Source: Gentiana macrophylla
Taxonomy: Eukaryota > Streptophyta > Magnoliopsida > Gentianales > Gentianaceae
Length of the DNA stretch: 64,000 nucleotides
Assembly: GCA_026214975.1 (NCBI GenBank)
Contig: CM047806.1
Coordinates: forward strand, 4,625,822 to 4,689,821
Direction of reading: 5' to 3'
Shown in pieces: positions 1 through 10,721 of the stretch (position 1 is its first letter; every line of letters starts with the position of its first letter). The notes under the pieces are model-generated. The model made no database searches. It saw only the letters and a program-made list of their open reading frames with translations, and was not told the DNA's origin. The translations under genes and the position numbers were made by a program.

Positions 1-750
1 ATTTTCTAGAGAGAGAATTGTCGTACAATGAAAGATGGAGTGAGCAGAGTCACGTTCCTTTCCCTCCCAAAATATTCTCACTGTGAATTTATGGGTCATT
101 GTAGTCTTTTAATTTTCTCAAGCAATGCCTTTATTCAACTTTCACGGTGTCACTTTTGAGGCCATTGAAATTGGAACAAGTGGAAATCCAATGACTGCCA
201 GGCCCAATTTTCCATCTCCAGGCCCGGCTGACTTGGTTTGTCATATTTTAGAGGCCCAAACCCAACTAGACTAGAGGCCTTCCTCTTTTTTTTTCTTTTT
301 TTTTTTTCAGAGATTTAAATACACACAATCATCTGACGAGCTACTTAATTTGGTCTCCTCATTATTGAAGTTCTGGTTTTCCCTCATGATTTATATACTA
401 ATGAAAAAAAAAATAGATAAATTTATTTAACTAATGTTTTTACTTTGTTGTACACCAACAGTTTGTAATTTATTTTTACATATATACTTTGTATTGAAAG
501 TAAATATCGATCTTCTGTATGCTATACAGAAATGAAATACACCAATATGAATATTGAGCCGAGAATTATTCCAATTGATGAAGATACAATATGTTGTACA
601 AGTATGTACATTTAAATTATTAATATTTTGTATCTATGGTTAAACCGTGTTTATACCGACGATTTAATATTTGATGAACGAACCATGTATTTGAATGTTG
701 TCGATCTTATGTTTGGTAGAACATAAATAAAAGAAAATACTGATATGAAT
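1..750. other. Intergenic DNA, no gene seen
   Basis: This stretch is AT-rich, with short T-runs near 290-310 and A-runs near 405. I see no open frame of useful length, no splice-bounded exon and no terminal repeat. It ends at the poly(T) run that forms the tail of the neighbouring LINE. Confidence 0.6.
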
Positions 751-1237
751 TCTTTTTTTTTTTTTTGAAGAACGAGCACTTAATTAAATCCAGAAGCCAA
801 AAGTGGAACAAATTACATCAAATGTGCCAACAGGTTACCATAGTGGTAGGCCTGTAGGAAACGACGGAAAGAAAAAAAAAGACATAATTACAAATGCCAA
901 GCAATTTTCAAGTTCTTGACTCGATTGAAAATACTTAACACCACAAGGTGGGGAGGTGGCCTCTCATCACACTGTTGGTGCAACACTTGGTTTCTCCAGT
1001 GCCATATGCTATTAACAGCTTCACGAAAAGTGTAAGCCCAAAGTCTATCGCCTGGGAATCCCTGAAAATTGAGCTTGATCCAATCCTCAATCGAAGAGGA
1101 AGAAAAGAATGATGAATGTGCAGTAGGGGGCAAAATCTCCTTCCAAATTTTTTTTCCCCAGGTGCAATCCTGGAGAGCATGAATGTTGGTTTCATCAGCT
1201 CCTTGTCGACAAAGGGAGCTAGTCGAGTTGCACGGGA
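751..1237 (-). mobile_element. 5'-truncated LINE (non-LTR retrotransposon) 3' end
   Basis: On the minus strand one frame from about 1215 down to 888 reads as the C-terminal part of a plant LINE ORF2. It shows the zf-RVT-like piece LCRQGADETNIHALQDCT followed by KKIW, then the REAVNSIWHWRNQVLHQ segment typical of plant LINE reverse-transcriptase proteins just before the RNase H region. After the stop come about 120 bp of 3' UTR-like sequence and a run of T on the plus strand (about 752-765), which is the poly(A) tail of the element. The RT core is absent, so this is a 5'-truncated copy. I did not find a convincing target-site duplication; the element abuts gypsy-derived sequence at 1238-1281. 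Confidence 0.75.
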
Positions 1238-1281
1238 TTGTAGCTCTTGTTCGATGTTGATTTTGTAGCTCTTGTTCGATG
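1238..1281. repeat. Two 19-bp direct repeats at LINE/gypsy junction
   Basis: The string ttgtagctcttgttcgatg occurs at 1238-1256 and again at 1263-1281. The second copy runs into the gypsy-derived block at the exact point where homology with 27303 onward begins. It could be a filler duplication made when the two segments were joined. Confidence 0.7.
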
Positions 1282-2340
1282 GCATTCTTTGTTCTCTGAC
1301 TCGGGTTCTACATCTTTCCTGAATGGTACTGCATTTTCAACATCATACTCTCCTTACACTTCCATTCATTATCTTTATTTTATACTCGTATTCCCATTCC
1401 CAAGGCAACTCAAATCTTTGATTGTCAGTGATAATTTCTGCCTTAAAACACTGTAAAGATAAAACTTCCACAATTTCAAGGTAAAACTGCCACTGCAATT
1501 TTCAGTTCACGAGTATTATGATTCTTTTCATAAAACTTCAACCGTTTGGAACAACATCACCTTAATTGAAGACTTGTGGAAAAGTTTACACTTTTGTATT
1601 AAACAGCTTGCTTTTAAAGCTGGATAGATGGTTCACCACCACTGACCATTCATTCAGTTCAGTACACTATTCTTTCTACCTGTAAAAAACATAAAAACCT
1701 TTGAAAAGATCCACACACACTTTCTGTCTTAGCTAGCTAAGACTACACACTTCAAAACCATGCCCTTGATTTTGGTCAAAGTGATACAAAACTTTTCTGG
1801 AGAAGACCATTCCCAATCCAACTCTCTTCCTGGAAACACATGCTTCATGATCTTACTTGATCACCTAAAAGATACACTTACCAACACCTTTCCCCTTGAA
1901 AGTTCGCTAAGAATTTTAAGATGTTTGCATTTTCCTTTTTCATTATCTGATCATACCTTGATGTCATCTATGAATAAATTCACAAAATTATCCATGTATG
2001 AAATGAAAACTTGTCGTATTAGGCTTAAGAATGCATGGGAGCATTATCGAGTTCAACAAGATAACCAAACACTTGACAACTGTCCTTAGTATGAACAATA
2101 CTTTAACTTTAGCTAAATGTATCTTGAACTCATACTATACTCAGAGAATCGAACCGGTGATTTTCTCCCATAACCACTAACTAGGGTGTCTCTAAAGAAC
2201 TCATTAGACCACCCGGCTTTTATACTAGTCTGCTCGACTTTCTGATAACATTGCATCTGGTCACAAACTGAGCAATGTCTAGCTTCATACCAGGTCACCA
2301 GAATCCCTTCTTAAGATCCCTCTCTACCTCTTAGTAGTAC
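1277..2340 (-). mobile_element. Degenerate Ty3/gypsy pol remnant, rearranged
   Basis: Minus-strand translation shows several gypsy landmarks in broken frames. Near 2330-2210 is an integrase zinc-binding region with DLKKGFW, PGMKLDIAQFVTRCNV. Near 2060-1900 is an RT block with DNAP and the catalytic LFIDDIKV (plus-strand 1955-1978), followed by CKHLKIL. Near 1550-1400 an RNase H-like stretch reads LKLWKFYLY. In an intact gypsy element the integrase zinc finger lies after RT and RNase H, but here it comes first in the reading direction, so the remnant is rearranged or made of two pieces. No LTRs were found. The same order occurs in the copy at 27181-28390, so the rearrangement predates the segmental duplication. 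Confidence 0.7.
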
Positions 2341-2389
2341 ATGGATGAACTGCAACAGAAAACTAAGATCTTTCTTTTCCTTGTAGCTA

Positions 2390-3800
2390 ACTGAGAAGGA
2401 CATCAATTCTAAACAATGGGTGTTTTATTTCCATTTTTTTTGAACTGCAGTTCATTTTTTTTTTTTTGTTAAAAAGAAAAGGTTAGGGTTTAAAATGTAA
2501 TATTTATTTATGTGGTGTCATAAGTTGATTATGTGGTCTTAGATAAAAACAAAAAAAAAAATGTGACTAAATGAAAATAGTCGAGTGCCAATAAATATAT
2601 TACCCATAACAAACACGATGACGAGTAGCAACAATTTCAAATATTTTACCCTAAACACGACGAGTAACAAATAAACGACACATGACACAAGTCAACATGC
2701 TTACAACATCCAAGGCGAATATATAAAGTACAAATATCATGTCATAGTTTAACTAGTACTAATACATAACTTTCACCATATCATCACATCTCTTCCAACT
2801 TAGAAATGAAGCTCCATCATTGCCCTCTCTCTCAAGTTGCAATGCACCAGATCTGTAGAGGTAGGCCTGCAAATATAAAGTATGTTTACGCATTTGAAGC
2901 TTAGGAGATAGTAGAAGCCTAGCTTGAGGGTATCTTTGCTCATTAGAGAGTCCAGTCCATCACACAAAGGCCTGGTTTACAACATGTTTCAACTATTCAA
3001 CAAAGCAATGAAAAGCGCACATCTGAAAAGTAAAAATTAATGTCTAACGACCAAACTATTAATTTAGTTGATGCAAACAATAATATACTAATAGTTTTAA
3101 CATTATTTCAATGCTAAGACTTAATAGACATTTTAGACTTTCCAAATAACAGGGTGGCGTGGGGTTGATGGTGCAAAGGGGAGGAGTAAACAGAGAAAAA
3201 ATGGGGACAGGGAAACATTGAGAATAGGAAGGGTGGCTAGCCTGGGTGGTGAATTTATCAAGGGGAGTAGTTTAGGAGGTACAGGAAACAAATGAGCAAG
3301 CAATGAAAAGCATGCGACTAAAAAGTAAGAACAATTGGACATATTAGGAGGTACAGGAAACAAATGAGCAATTATAAGGATAACAATAATTGGATGACAA
3401 ATAATTTCTTTCAACCAATATCTGATATATATACTAAAAGCATTGATGTACAAAAACCCCCGATAAGAAAAGCATTGTTTCTTTGTACTGCAGCTACTCT
3501 TACCACAGACAGATGGGCAAGAGAAAAAACTTTAAACTCCCATGAATGTCTATAAAATTAAACTAGGTTACTCATGAATCTTATTAATAGATATACCCCT
3601 AACAGAAATAATAGCTTTAGGTTCCTGAAATAATAGAATCTGAAAAAACCACCCTTAACAGGTAATGTGAATACCAATGTCATATGGGATTACATGTGAT
3701 TAACGTGTATATACAGTATAGGGTTGCAAAAGTGAAGGGAAACTAATATTACAGAAAATCTAATTTCTTCCTGACACAGCGAAAAAGGAAACCAAGAAAG
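2390..3800. other. Non-coding duplicated block between gypsy remnant and kelch gene
   Basis: There is no credible gene here. 2450-2840 matches sequence 3' of the second kelch gene (32220-32620, reverse complement) and also 28395-28860 (direct). Within it, 2598-2781 is inverted relative to 28627-28812. The part at about 2846-3793 is present in unit 2 at 28870-29980 but absent downstream of the second kelch gene. Its two ends both carry AGTTGCA. Confidence 0.7.
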
Positions 3801-4081
3801 TTGCAGCAAGGCGTAACATACAAGTAGTGTGTGAATAGTAGGGTCATACAACTGCATCATCAGAGAAGAGAAACATTTGAAAGAATATATTTATGGTTTT
3901 GGGTGCAAAGAAGAAATAACTGAGAGAAGACAAGTTAATCAGTTATCAAGGGGTTATGACAATAATAGTGGAAATTAACTTTCGGGCAGAAAATACCAAA
4001 TGACCAAAAGCAGTGAAACTGAGTACGAAGAACAGCAGCAACAACTATACATAATGAGTGAAACAAATTACTTTACCTTAC

Positions 4082-5154
4082 CTAGAGAGCAAGGCAGCGA
4101 TAAAGACCACAGCAAGAATCAAGATCATAGTAACGGGAACGGGAAGGAAGCGGAGTGACAATCACCTCCTTTGTGCCATTATTGTTGATGAGCTTGACTT
4201 TGAATTGCACAACATGAACAAGGGTGGTTAGGCTTTGGTCGGATTCACGATCCTTATATCTCGAAGTAAGCAAGCAGAGTATGTCATTGCCCAGATGTAA
4301 CAAACAAGGATAAATGGGTAAAGGTAGATAAAAGTTATAGTTTTCAACAGCATCAGAGGTAACGTTGAGCCATTCTTGGGTGGCTATATCAAAAGCCATA
4401 AAGAAGCAACTAAGTTTGGATCGATGAAGATATATAACCCCGTCTACAATTGTTACTGGTTGGAGATAAAAAAACCATCTTCTATAGCCCTCCACCAAAA
4501 AGCCCTCCACCAAACACTCCCATCGATCCTCACAAGGATAGTAGGCGTACATTGAACAGATATTGTTAAGAAATACAATGATTCTATTATTTTTGTGATC
4601 CGCCAGTACTGGAGTACCAACCGTGGGATGTATTTCAGCTCCACCTAGTGTAGGTGTAGATTTTATGCAACGCCACTGGGGCTTAGGTAGAGTAGGATAA
4701 AAAACCTCGAAAGGCAAGAAAAATCATCAGAATTTCTAAAGAAATACATCTTGCCATCAAATGCGACACCACCGCCTAATGGCAACCGATCGGTAGTCAA
4801 AGGATGGGCTCTTTTCCAACAAGATGATGATGATGATTTTTGGGAATCGGCCAGATCTAGAAAATAAGAGGAGCATGGTTCTTTGGAATCAGAGTTATTT
4901 ATTTGCCTTCCAAAGATGTAAATTTTAGATCCCAAAGCCACCATGGAACTCATGGAACCTTGATCCTGCACTGTACGAGGAAGGATTGAGACATCACCAG
5001 TATGGAGATCCAGACGATAGTAACCAGTAGTATTGAAACGCCTAACATTAGAATAGTAACCAATCTCCTCAGGGACGTCGTCGTCGGTCTGCTTGGCCTG
5101 CAATATAATAAACCTGTTACCCAATGAATCTGCATCCCCTCCCATCACGCTCAT
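4082..5154 (-). pseudogene. Kelch-repeat protein gene, copy A (single frameshift)
   Basis: The gene encodes a kelch-type beta-propeller protein of roughly 355 residues without an F-box. Two frames tile it: 5154 to about 4710 (starting MSVMGGDADSLGNRF) and about 4717 to 4082 (ending GLYRCLAL). Kelch-like strands are visible, for example ALGSKIYIFGRQ, GGGVAFDGKMYFFRN and VTIVDGVIYLHR. The frame breaks near 4700-4712, where this copy lacks one base relative to copy B (CTTTCGAGG against CTTTGCGAGG). The stop codon is followed at once by GTAAGG, and a matching acceptor lies at 3852-3854, giving a 3' UTR intron of about 230 bp that is conserved in copy B. Kelch propellers usually bind other proteins, and no catalytic role is visible. 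The single frameshift could be a real mutation or a sequencing error. Confidence 0.8.
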
Positions 5155-5457
5155 CCTCTCCGCCTCTTCTTCTTTTCCAATTGATGTCCTTCAAATTAGG
5201 GTTTCGATTGGGGTGCGCCGCCGCTTCTTTTCTAATCGATTTGGATTATTATAATATATAACCAAATTAGGGAGTTGGATTTCCCTGTTTCCACTACTAC
5301 AACTTGAATGTGGTCAAAACATTAGTAAAAAAAAAAAATCTTAACTCAAGAAAAAAATAAGGAAGACTTGTATATATTGACTCTGCAACACGAAATGCTT
5401 CTAAGCATTATTATGCACAATCAGCATTACTTAACCCATCACTTGCAACTCAACAAC
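5155..5457 (-). promoter_or_regulatory. 5' flank of kelch gene copy A
   Basis: This is sequence upstream of the minus-strand kelch start. The first ~50 bp (5' UTR) match the region before the second kelch gene (30780-30867). 5290-5457 matches 38790-38943 and ends at the copia 1 insertion. I cannot point to a confident TATA box. Confidence 0.4.
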
Positions 5458-5719
5458 TGTTAAAATATAGGTGTATATAGGTCCCTTATAGTCTTCTTTT
5501 ATGTTTTTCTTTTTGTCTTAAGTGTCCTAAATATGTAATTAGAATGACTTTCTACTGATTTCTGTTTTTACTACTTTTGGCCAGAGTCTGCTGTTCGTGA
5601 GCGTTGGAGCAGTGTATTCTAGCCGTTTGGGGTTTTGCCTATTTATTGTAATCTTCTAAGCTTGTTATCTCTATAAAGAAGCTATCGATAAAATCTTCTT
5701 TCCTCCTATCTTTTTCTAC
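5458..5719 (+). repeat. 5' LTR of copia 1
   Basis: It matches 10171-10432 closely along its length, with scattered substitutions and 1-bp indels. It begins TGTT and ends near TTTTTCTAC. It carries a run of promoter-like AT-rich sequence (tatttattgtaa, ctctataaag) before its end. Confidence 0.9.
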
Positions 5720-5720
5720 G

Positions 5721-5732
5721 TGGTATCGAGGC
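5721..5732 (+). other. Primer-binding site of copia 1
   Basis: TGGTATCGAGGC sits directly after the 5' LTR. The usual plant copia PBS is TGGTATCAGAGC (iMet tRNA 3' end), so the CAG is disrupted here, as it is in the other three copia elements of the window. Confidence 0.8.
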
Positions 5733-6029
5733 TTGTCTTTAAAATCTTCATCGTCTTCCTCAATCCCATTTTACGAGTTTTTCAAAAACCACAAAAATAA
5801 CCTATCTTGATTCCACTTGATTCTACTCCATCTTCAAGTGGAGTTATTCTCAATCGAGGGGTAGCAATGATAACTCTCATCTTCTCTCACAAACCATAAG
5901 TTTGATGGGAACAATTATCACTATAGTCAGATCTCTTCTCGTGTTTATTCTTTGGGAAAAGCGAGAGAAGGATACATTTAGTGAAGTCAACTGAACCACC
6001 GGCAAATGATCCTCAACTCGAGGCAATTG

Positions 6030-6665
6030 AAAATTTGAAAACAATGTTATCATGTCCTGGCTGATTGGATCCATGACCAAGGATCAAAGTGAAAACTTTA
6101 TGTTTTACAACACTGCTGCTGAGATTTGGGCTGCTGTCCATGATCTATACTCAAAGAAGGACAACACCTCAGAAATCTATGATCTCAAATCCCAACTAAA
6201 GGACCTGAGACAAGGTGATTTAAATGTCACTCAATACTACAGTCAACTGACCAAGATTTGGCAGCAACTTGATCTTTTCAATGATCACAAGTGGAAGTGC
6301 CCTACTGATGCTAAGATCCACAAGAGCAACCTTTGAAAATGCGAGGGTCTTCTCTTCCTACAATGGGATTAAATCCTTGTTTGGATGATGTTGGGGTAGG
6401 ATTCTTGGCAAATCCCTCTTCTACAGCCTCAAGTCTGTTTTTTACGAGGTCAAACATGAGGAAAGCGAGGAGGAAGGTCATCTTTGGGAACTCAACCTCC
6501 TCTATTCTTACTCAATCTATTCTTACTCAACCGAGAAAGCTCTGCATCGCTCTCACTATCAAAGGGTAATCAACACCAAAAGGGCAAGAAAGAGGGCCTT
6601 CGTGATCACTACAAGAAGGTTGGACATTCCAAGGAGACTGCGGAGACTCATGGAAAGCCCTCTTG
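6030..6665 (+). pseudogene. Copia 1 gag remnant
   Basis: The clearest frame, 6052-6336, carries a retrotransposon gag signature: FYNTAAEIWAAVHDLYSKKD, then LKSQLKDLRQGDLNVTQYYS and IWQQLDLF. After a frame change, 6600-6665 holds a broken zinc-knuckle region (HYKKVGHSKET followed by HGKPS) in which the expected cysteines are missing or out of frame. Gag would form the particle that packages element RNA. As written, the frame is not translatable end to end. Confidence 0.75.
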
Positions 6666-6894
6666 ATTGGAAGCCAAAATCTGGGACTGGAAGGGAATAC
6701 CAAGGCAACCTTTCAACTCAATTGGATGAAGGAACACCTAGGGAACCTTCTGTTTTCTCTCAGGAACAGATGGAAGTTCTGAAAAGGCTTACACACCTGC
6801 TCTGGATCATCACCCATTCAAATACCTCCGCTTTACGTGGCACACTCGAGTAATCATGCTCACTCTACATTATATCGACCTTGAAAAACAACTC

Positions 6895-7330
6895 TGGATT
6901 GTTGATTCGGGGCCTCGAGAACATATGACGAGGAAATAAGGGTTGTTTCACTCCTTAATTCCCTGTAAACATGAAAGATTTGTGAGAATTGCAGATGGAT
7001 CCACTTCCAAAGTGCAAGGAATTGGATCTATCAATTTTTCCAAGGATCTGATCCTTGATCAGATTCTGTATGTACCAAATCTGTCATGCAATCTCTTATC
7101 AGTGAATAAACTGGTAAAGAGACAAAACTTATCAGTCATGTTTCATGAGAATAAGTGTATCTTACAGGAGAACAGCTCTGGGAAGATGATTGGCAATGCT
7201 AGTGTTACCTCTGGCCTATACATGCTACCTACTGATGCTGGTTCTCTGGATACCAAAAACTCTGCTTTGGTTATTGATTCTGTTGATTGTAATAGTGACC
7301 TATTGTTTTATGGCACTTTATAGATTGGGG
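6895..7330 (+). pseudogene. Copia 1 protease and pre-integrase remnant
   Basis: The aspartic protease active-site region reads WIVDSGPREHMTRK, which fits the copia WIxDSGAxxHM pattern with the alanine replaced. It is followed in another frame by GSTSKVQGIGSINFS and ILYVPNLSCNLLSVNKLV, the standard downstream portion of copia protease. Near 7320-7345 RLGHPNF marks the GAG-pre-integrase segment. A stop interrupts between the active site and the rest. Confidence 0.75.
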
Positions 7331-7437
7331 CACCCCAATTTTTGTATCACGAAAAGGCTTATGCCTCAGTTGTTTATCAATAAGAATGTATGCGATTTTC
7401 GATTGTGAAATCATTGTATGGCTAAACAAAGTAGGGT

Positions 7438-7950
7438 GTGTTTCATACTAAGTCTTATGCCCCTCCAAGCCTTTCCATCTTATACATAGTGATATTTGGG
7501 GACCTTGAGGGCCAAGAATATCACTGGTACAAATGGTTCATCACCTTCATTGATGATCACACCAGTTGTCTTTGGGTGTTCTTGATGAAGAGAAAGCGGC
7601 AGAGGGCTATCTTCATGAACTTCTTTCTCATGATTAAGACTCGGTTTGAAAGCGATATTAAAATCCTCAAGTCGGACAATGGAGTGCGAATATTTTGAGA
7701 ACCATCTGGGGAAATTCTTCAAAGAGAAAGGGATTATTCACCTAACTTCATGTGTTGATACTCCCCAACAAAATGGGGTTGCGAAAGAAAGAAAAATAGG
7801 CACCTCGCTTGACCTTTGCAAGGGCACTTATGTTTGCTATGAAAGTGCAAGCACTTTTGGGAGAAAATCATGTCTAAGCGCCACATATCTCATTAACGAG
7901 AATGCCATCAGGGTTTTGAAATTCAAAACCCCTATGGCGATCTAGCTGAA
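7438..7950 (+). pseudogene. Copia 1 integrase core remnant
   Basis: The rve integrase core is recognisable over two frames. The first catalytic Asp region is WFITFIDDHTSCLWVF. The second is ILKSDNG, followed after a frameshift near 7690 by EYFENHLGKFFKEKGI. The Glu region is TPQQNGVAKERK. The DD-E residues are therefore all present in the DNA, but in different frames. Confidence 0.8.
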
Positions 7951-8749
7951 TGCATAGCATCTTCCCACTTAATTCAAAATCGCCCCTAAGGTGTTTGGGT
8001 GCATTGCATATGTTCACAACCACCCACAGAACCAAACTTGAACCTAAGGCATTCAAGTGCATTTTCCTTGGCTATTCACGAGGCGAGAGGGTTACAAATG
8101 TTTACGCCCTCAAACTAGAAAATTCTTTAATTCAATGGATGTAACCTTCTTTGAAGGTAAAGCCTTCTACCATCAGAAGGGAATCACTGGACTATGTCAC
8201 ATCCTCTCAAGGATGGGATATGAGTCTGGAACTTTACACTCTGCGGATAAAGGAAGTATAAATCAAGGGAAGTTACTACCCACGATAATACTCAAAATCC
8301 TTCAACCTCATTCGAAATGGAGTCTTTTAACCCTAGACCTCCAATTCGGAGGGTTTATACTAGAAGAAGCAGGAATGAACTTGAGAATCAAGAACATCAA
8401 CCTCATTACGAGAATGATGATTCTTTAGAACTTCATGACACTTATCGGGATCAACTTTGAGGATGGTACTACCTCAGAATCACCTAAAAGATCTATTAGC
8501 ACAGTCAATTATGATGATAGACCTATTGCTTTGAGAAAGGAACAAGGGCTTGCACCCGATATCCTTTATATAATCTCACGGCAATAGACTAGATTTCTAC
8601 TTCTATCAAGTTTTCATACAAAGCTTGGATAAAAACAAAATTCCTCACTCCATTCATGAAGCCTTGGGAATTCTGAGTGGAAACAAGGCATCAATGAGGA
8701 ATTACACGCTCTAAACAATAATCACACTGGACACGACTCTCTCTTACAA

Positions 8750-10080
8750 GGAAAGAAAGCGTTGGGGTGCAAGTGGATTTTCACCTTGAAATACAACTCG
8801 ATGGCACCATTAACGAGGCATAAGGCTAGATTGGTTGCTAGGGGTTACACTCGGACTCATGGCATAGATAACCAGGAGACTTTTGCACGGTGGCAAAGTT
8901 AAACACCATCGAGTGCTCTATCTATTCTTTGTGAATCTAGATTGGTACTTACACCAACTAGATGTAAAAAATGCTTTCTAAATGGTGACCTAAAAGGAAG
9001 TTTACTTAAAGTTGCCTCGCTGGAATTGACTATCCAGGGAGTGAAAATAAGGTGTGTAGATTACACAAGCTCTTTATGGACTAAAGCGAGTCCACAGAGC
9101 TTGGTTTGGCGATTACCAAAGTTGTTAAGAACCTTGGGTTCATACAAGGTCAAAGTGACCACACTATGTTCACCAAGTGTCACATACGGAAAAAGAGTCA
9201 TCCTCATTGTATATGTGGATGACATTATTGTCTTGGAGATGATGCCCGTGAGATTGAGTCTACTAAAGCATTGTCTTGCAAAGGAGTTTGAGGTTAAAAC
9301 CTTGGGCCGGATGAAATACTTCCTTGGAATGGAAGTGGCTAGAGTCTAAGGAGGGATATTCATATCTCAAAGGAAGTACATTTTAGACCTTCTTTACAAA
9401 GCAGGGGATGCTTGAGTGCAAACTGCCTCACTCTGTTGATCACAGGGTAAAATTGGAAAAGGAAAGTAAAAGCGCACTGTGGATGTTGGCGAGATATCAA
9501 AGGCGGTGGGAAAATTGATTTACTTGGCTCATACTAGACCAGGACATATGCTATCTTTGTGAGTGCAGTCGGCCGATTTATCATCATCCTTGTCAAGAAC
9601 ATCTTGATATTGTTCATAGGATCTTTGAGGTATCTAAAAGAATTGCTTTGGTCAAGGTCTTATCTTCAAGAAATCCAAAGATAGAAGGATCCATGTCTTC
9701 TTTGATCTTTGATTAGGCGAGTGCTGTGGTTGATAGAAGATTTACTCACGGCTATTGCTCTATTTTTGGGAAATCTCACCACTTGGAAGAGTAAGAAACA
9801 ACTTTGTGGTTTTAGAAGCGATCTGAAGGTGAATTGAGGGCCTTGGCCCTTGGTATTTAATGAAGGATTATGGCTCGGGGAAGATCTAGTTGACACAAAG
9901 ATCAAGAAAGAGCATCTGTACTTCTCTCTTGTGATAATGTATGCGCTTATCAATATGTCTGAAAACCCCATTCATCATGATAGATCCAAACATATAGACA
10001 TTGTGAGACACTTTATCAAAGAAAAATCGAAGATCAAGATATCAACATTGAATTCATACCTCTCCGAGATCAAGTGGTGA
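8750..10080 (+). pseudogene. Copia 1 reverse transcriptase and RNase H remnant
   Basis: The best frame, 8942-9349, contains the RT catalytic motif LIVYVDDIIV (around 9206-9235) and further on LGRMKYFLGMEVARV. Upstream pieces in other frames match the N-terminal RT fingers. The RNase H C-terminal part is at 9850-10078 with NMSENPIHHDRSKHIDIVRH. Frameshifts and stops separate these blocks. Confidence 0.8.
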
Positions 10081-10170
10081 TATTTTTACTAAAAGTGCAC
10101 TCTACTATATTCACGAGAATGAGATACAAGCTAAATTTGTTATTACATACACAACCAAGCTTGAGGAGGG

Positions 10171-10432
10171 TGTTAAAATATAGGTGTATATAGGTCCCTT
10201 ATAGTATTCTTTTATGTTTTTCTTTTTGTCTTAAGTGTCCTAAATATGTAACTAGGACACTTTCTACTGGTTTTCTGTTTTTTCTACTTTTGGCCCAGAA
10301 TACACTGTTCATAGACGTTGGAACAGTGTATTCTAGCCGTTGGGGGTTTTTGCCTATTTATTGTAATCTTCTCCTTGTTATCTCTATAAGGAAACTATCA
10401 ATAAAATACTTCTTTCCTCCTATCTTTTTCTA
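10171..10432 (+). repeat. 3' LTR of copia 1
   Basis: This is the second copy of the ~262-bp LTR, preceded by the purine tract aagcttgaggaggg. The right flank is caactcaacaactcaacaatc, which continues into sequence shared with 38943 onward. Confidence 0.9.
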
Positions 10433-10721
10433 CAACTCAACAACTCAACAATCAGTAAATAGAAAATTCACTACAACATACAGTGATTTTGGAATCTCGG
10501 CTAAATCGATAAGGCCACTTTATGGTAGATTTGGATACTCACCAAGTTTCATTGTCGCAAACTAGAGCATCTCTCCAGGGTTTGCAAAAATAAATCAAGT
10601 TCATCGCTGTCAAATGGGAAGTATTAACAAAAATAGTAGCCAACAAATTAACAAGTAACTATCTTTTTTTCTTTTGAAATAAACTGAAGATGTAAATTCA
10701 AAATGAAGTAAAAGATAAAGT

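Larger units (their letters stand above)
5458..10432 (+). mobile_element. Ty1/copia element 1, full length, frames broken
   Basis: Two direct LTRs of about 262 bp start with TGTTAAAATA (5458-5719 and 10171-10432). The 5' LTR is followed by a primer-binding site TGGTATCGAGGC at 5721, close to the initiator-Met tRNA type. The 3' LTR is preceded by a polypurine tract (about 10157-10170). Internal remnants lie in copia order: gag, protease, integrase, RT, RNase H. The unoccupied site is visible in unit 2 near 38943: the motif caactcaacaac, present once there, flanks this element on both sides. The exact 5-bp TSD is ambiguous because that motif is itself repetitive. Many frameshifts interrupt the polyprotein. 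Confidence 0.9.

Noticed and set aside
1760..2089. 109-codon plus-strand frame
   Set aside because: It is antisense to the gypsy RT remnant and is not conserved in frame in the unit 2 copy.
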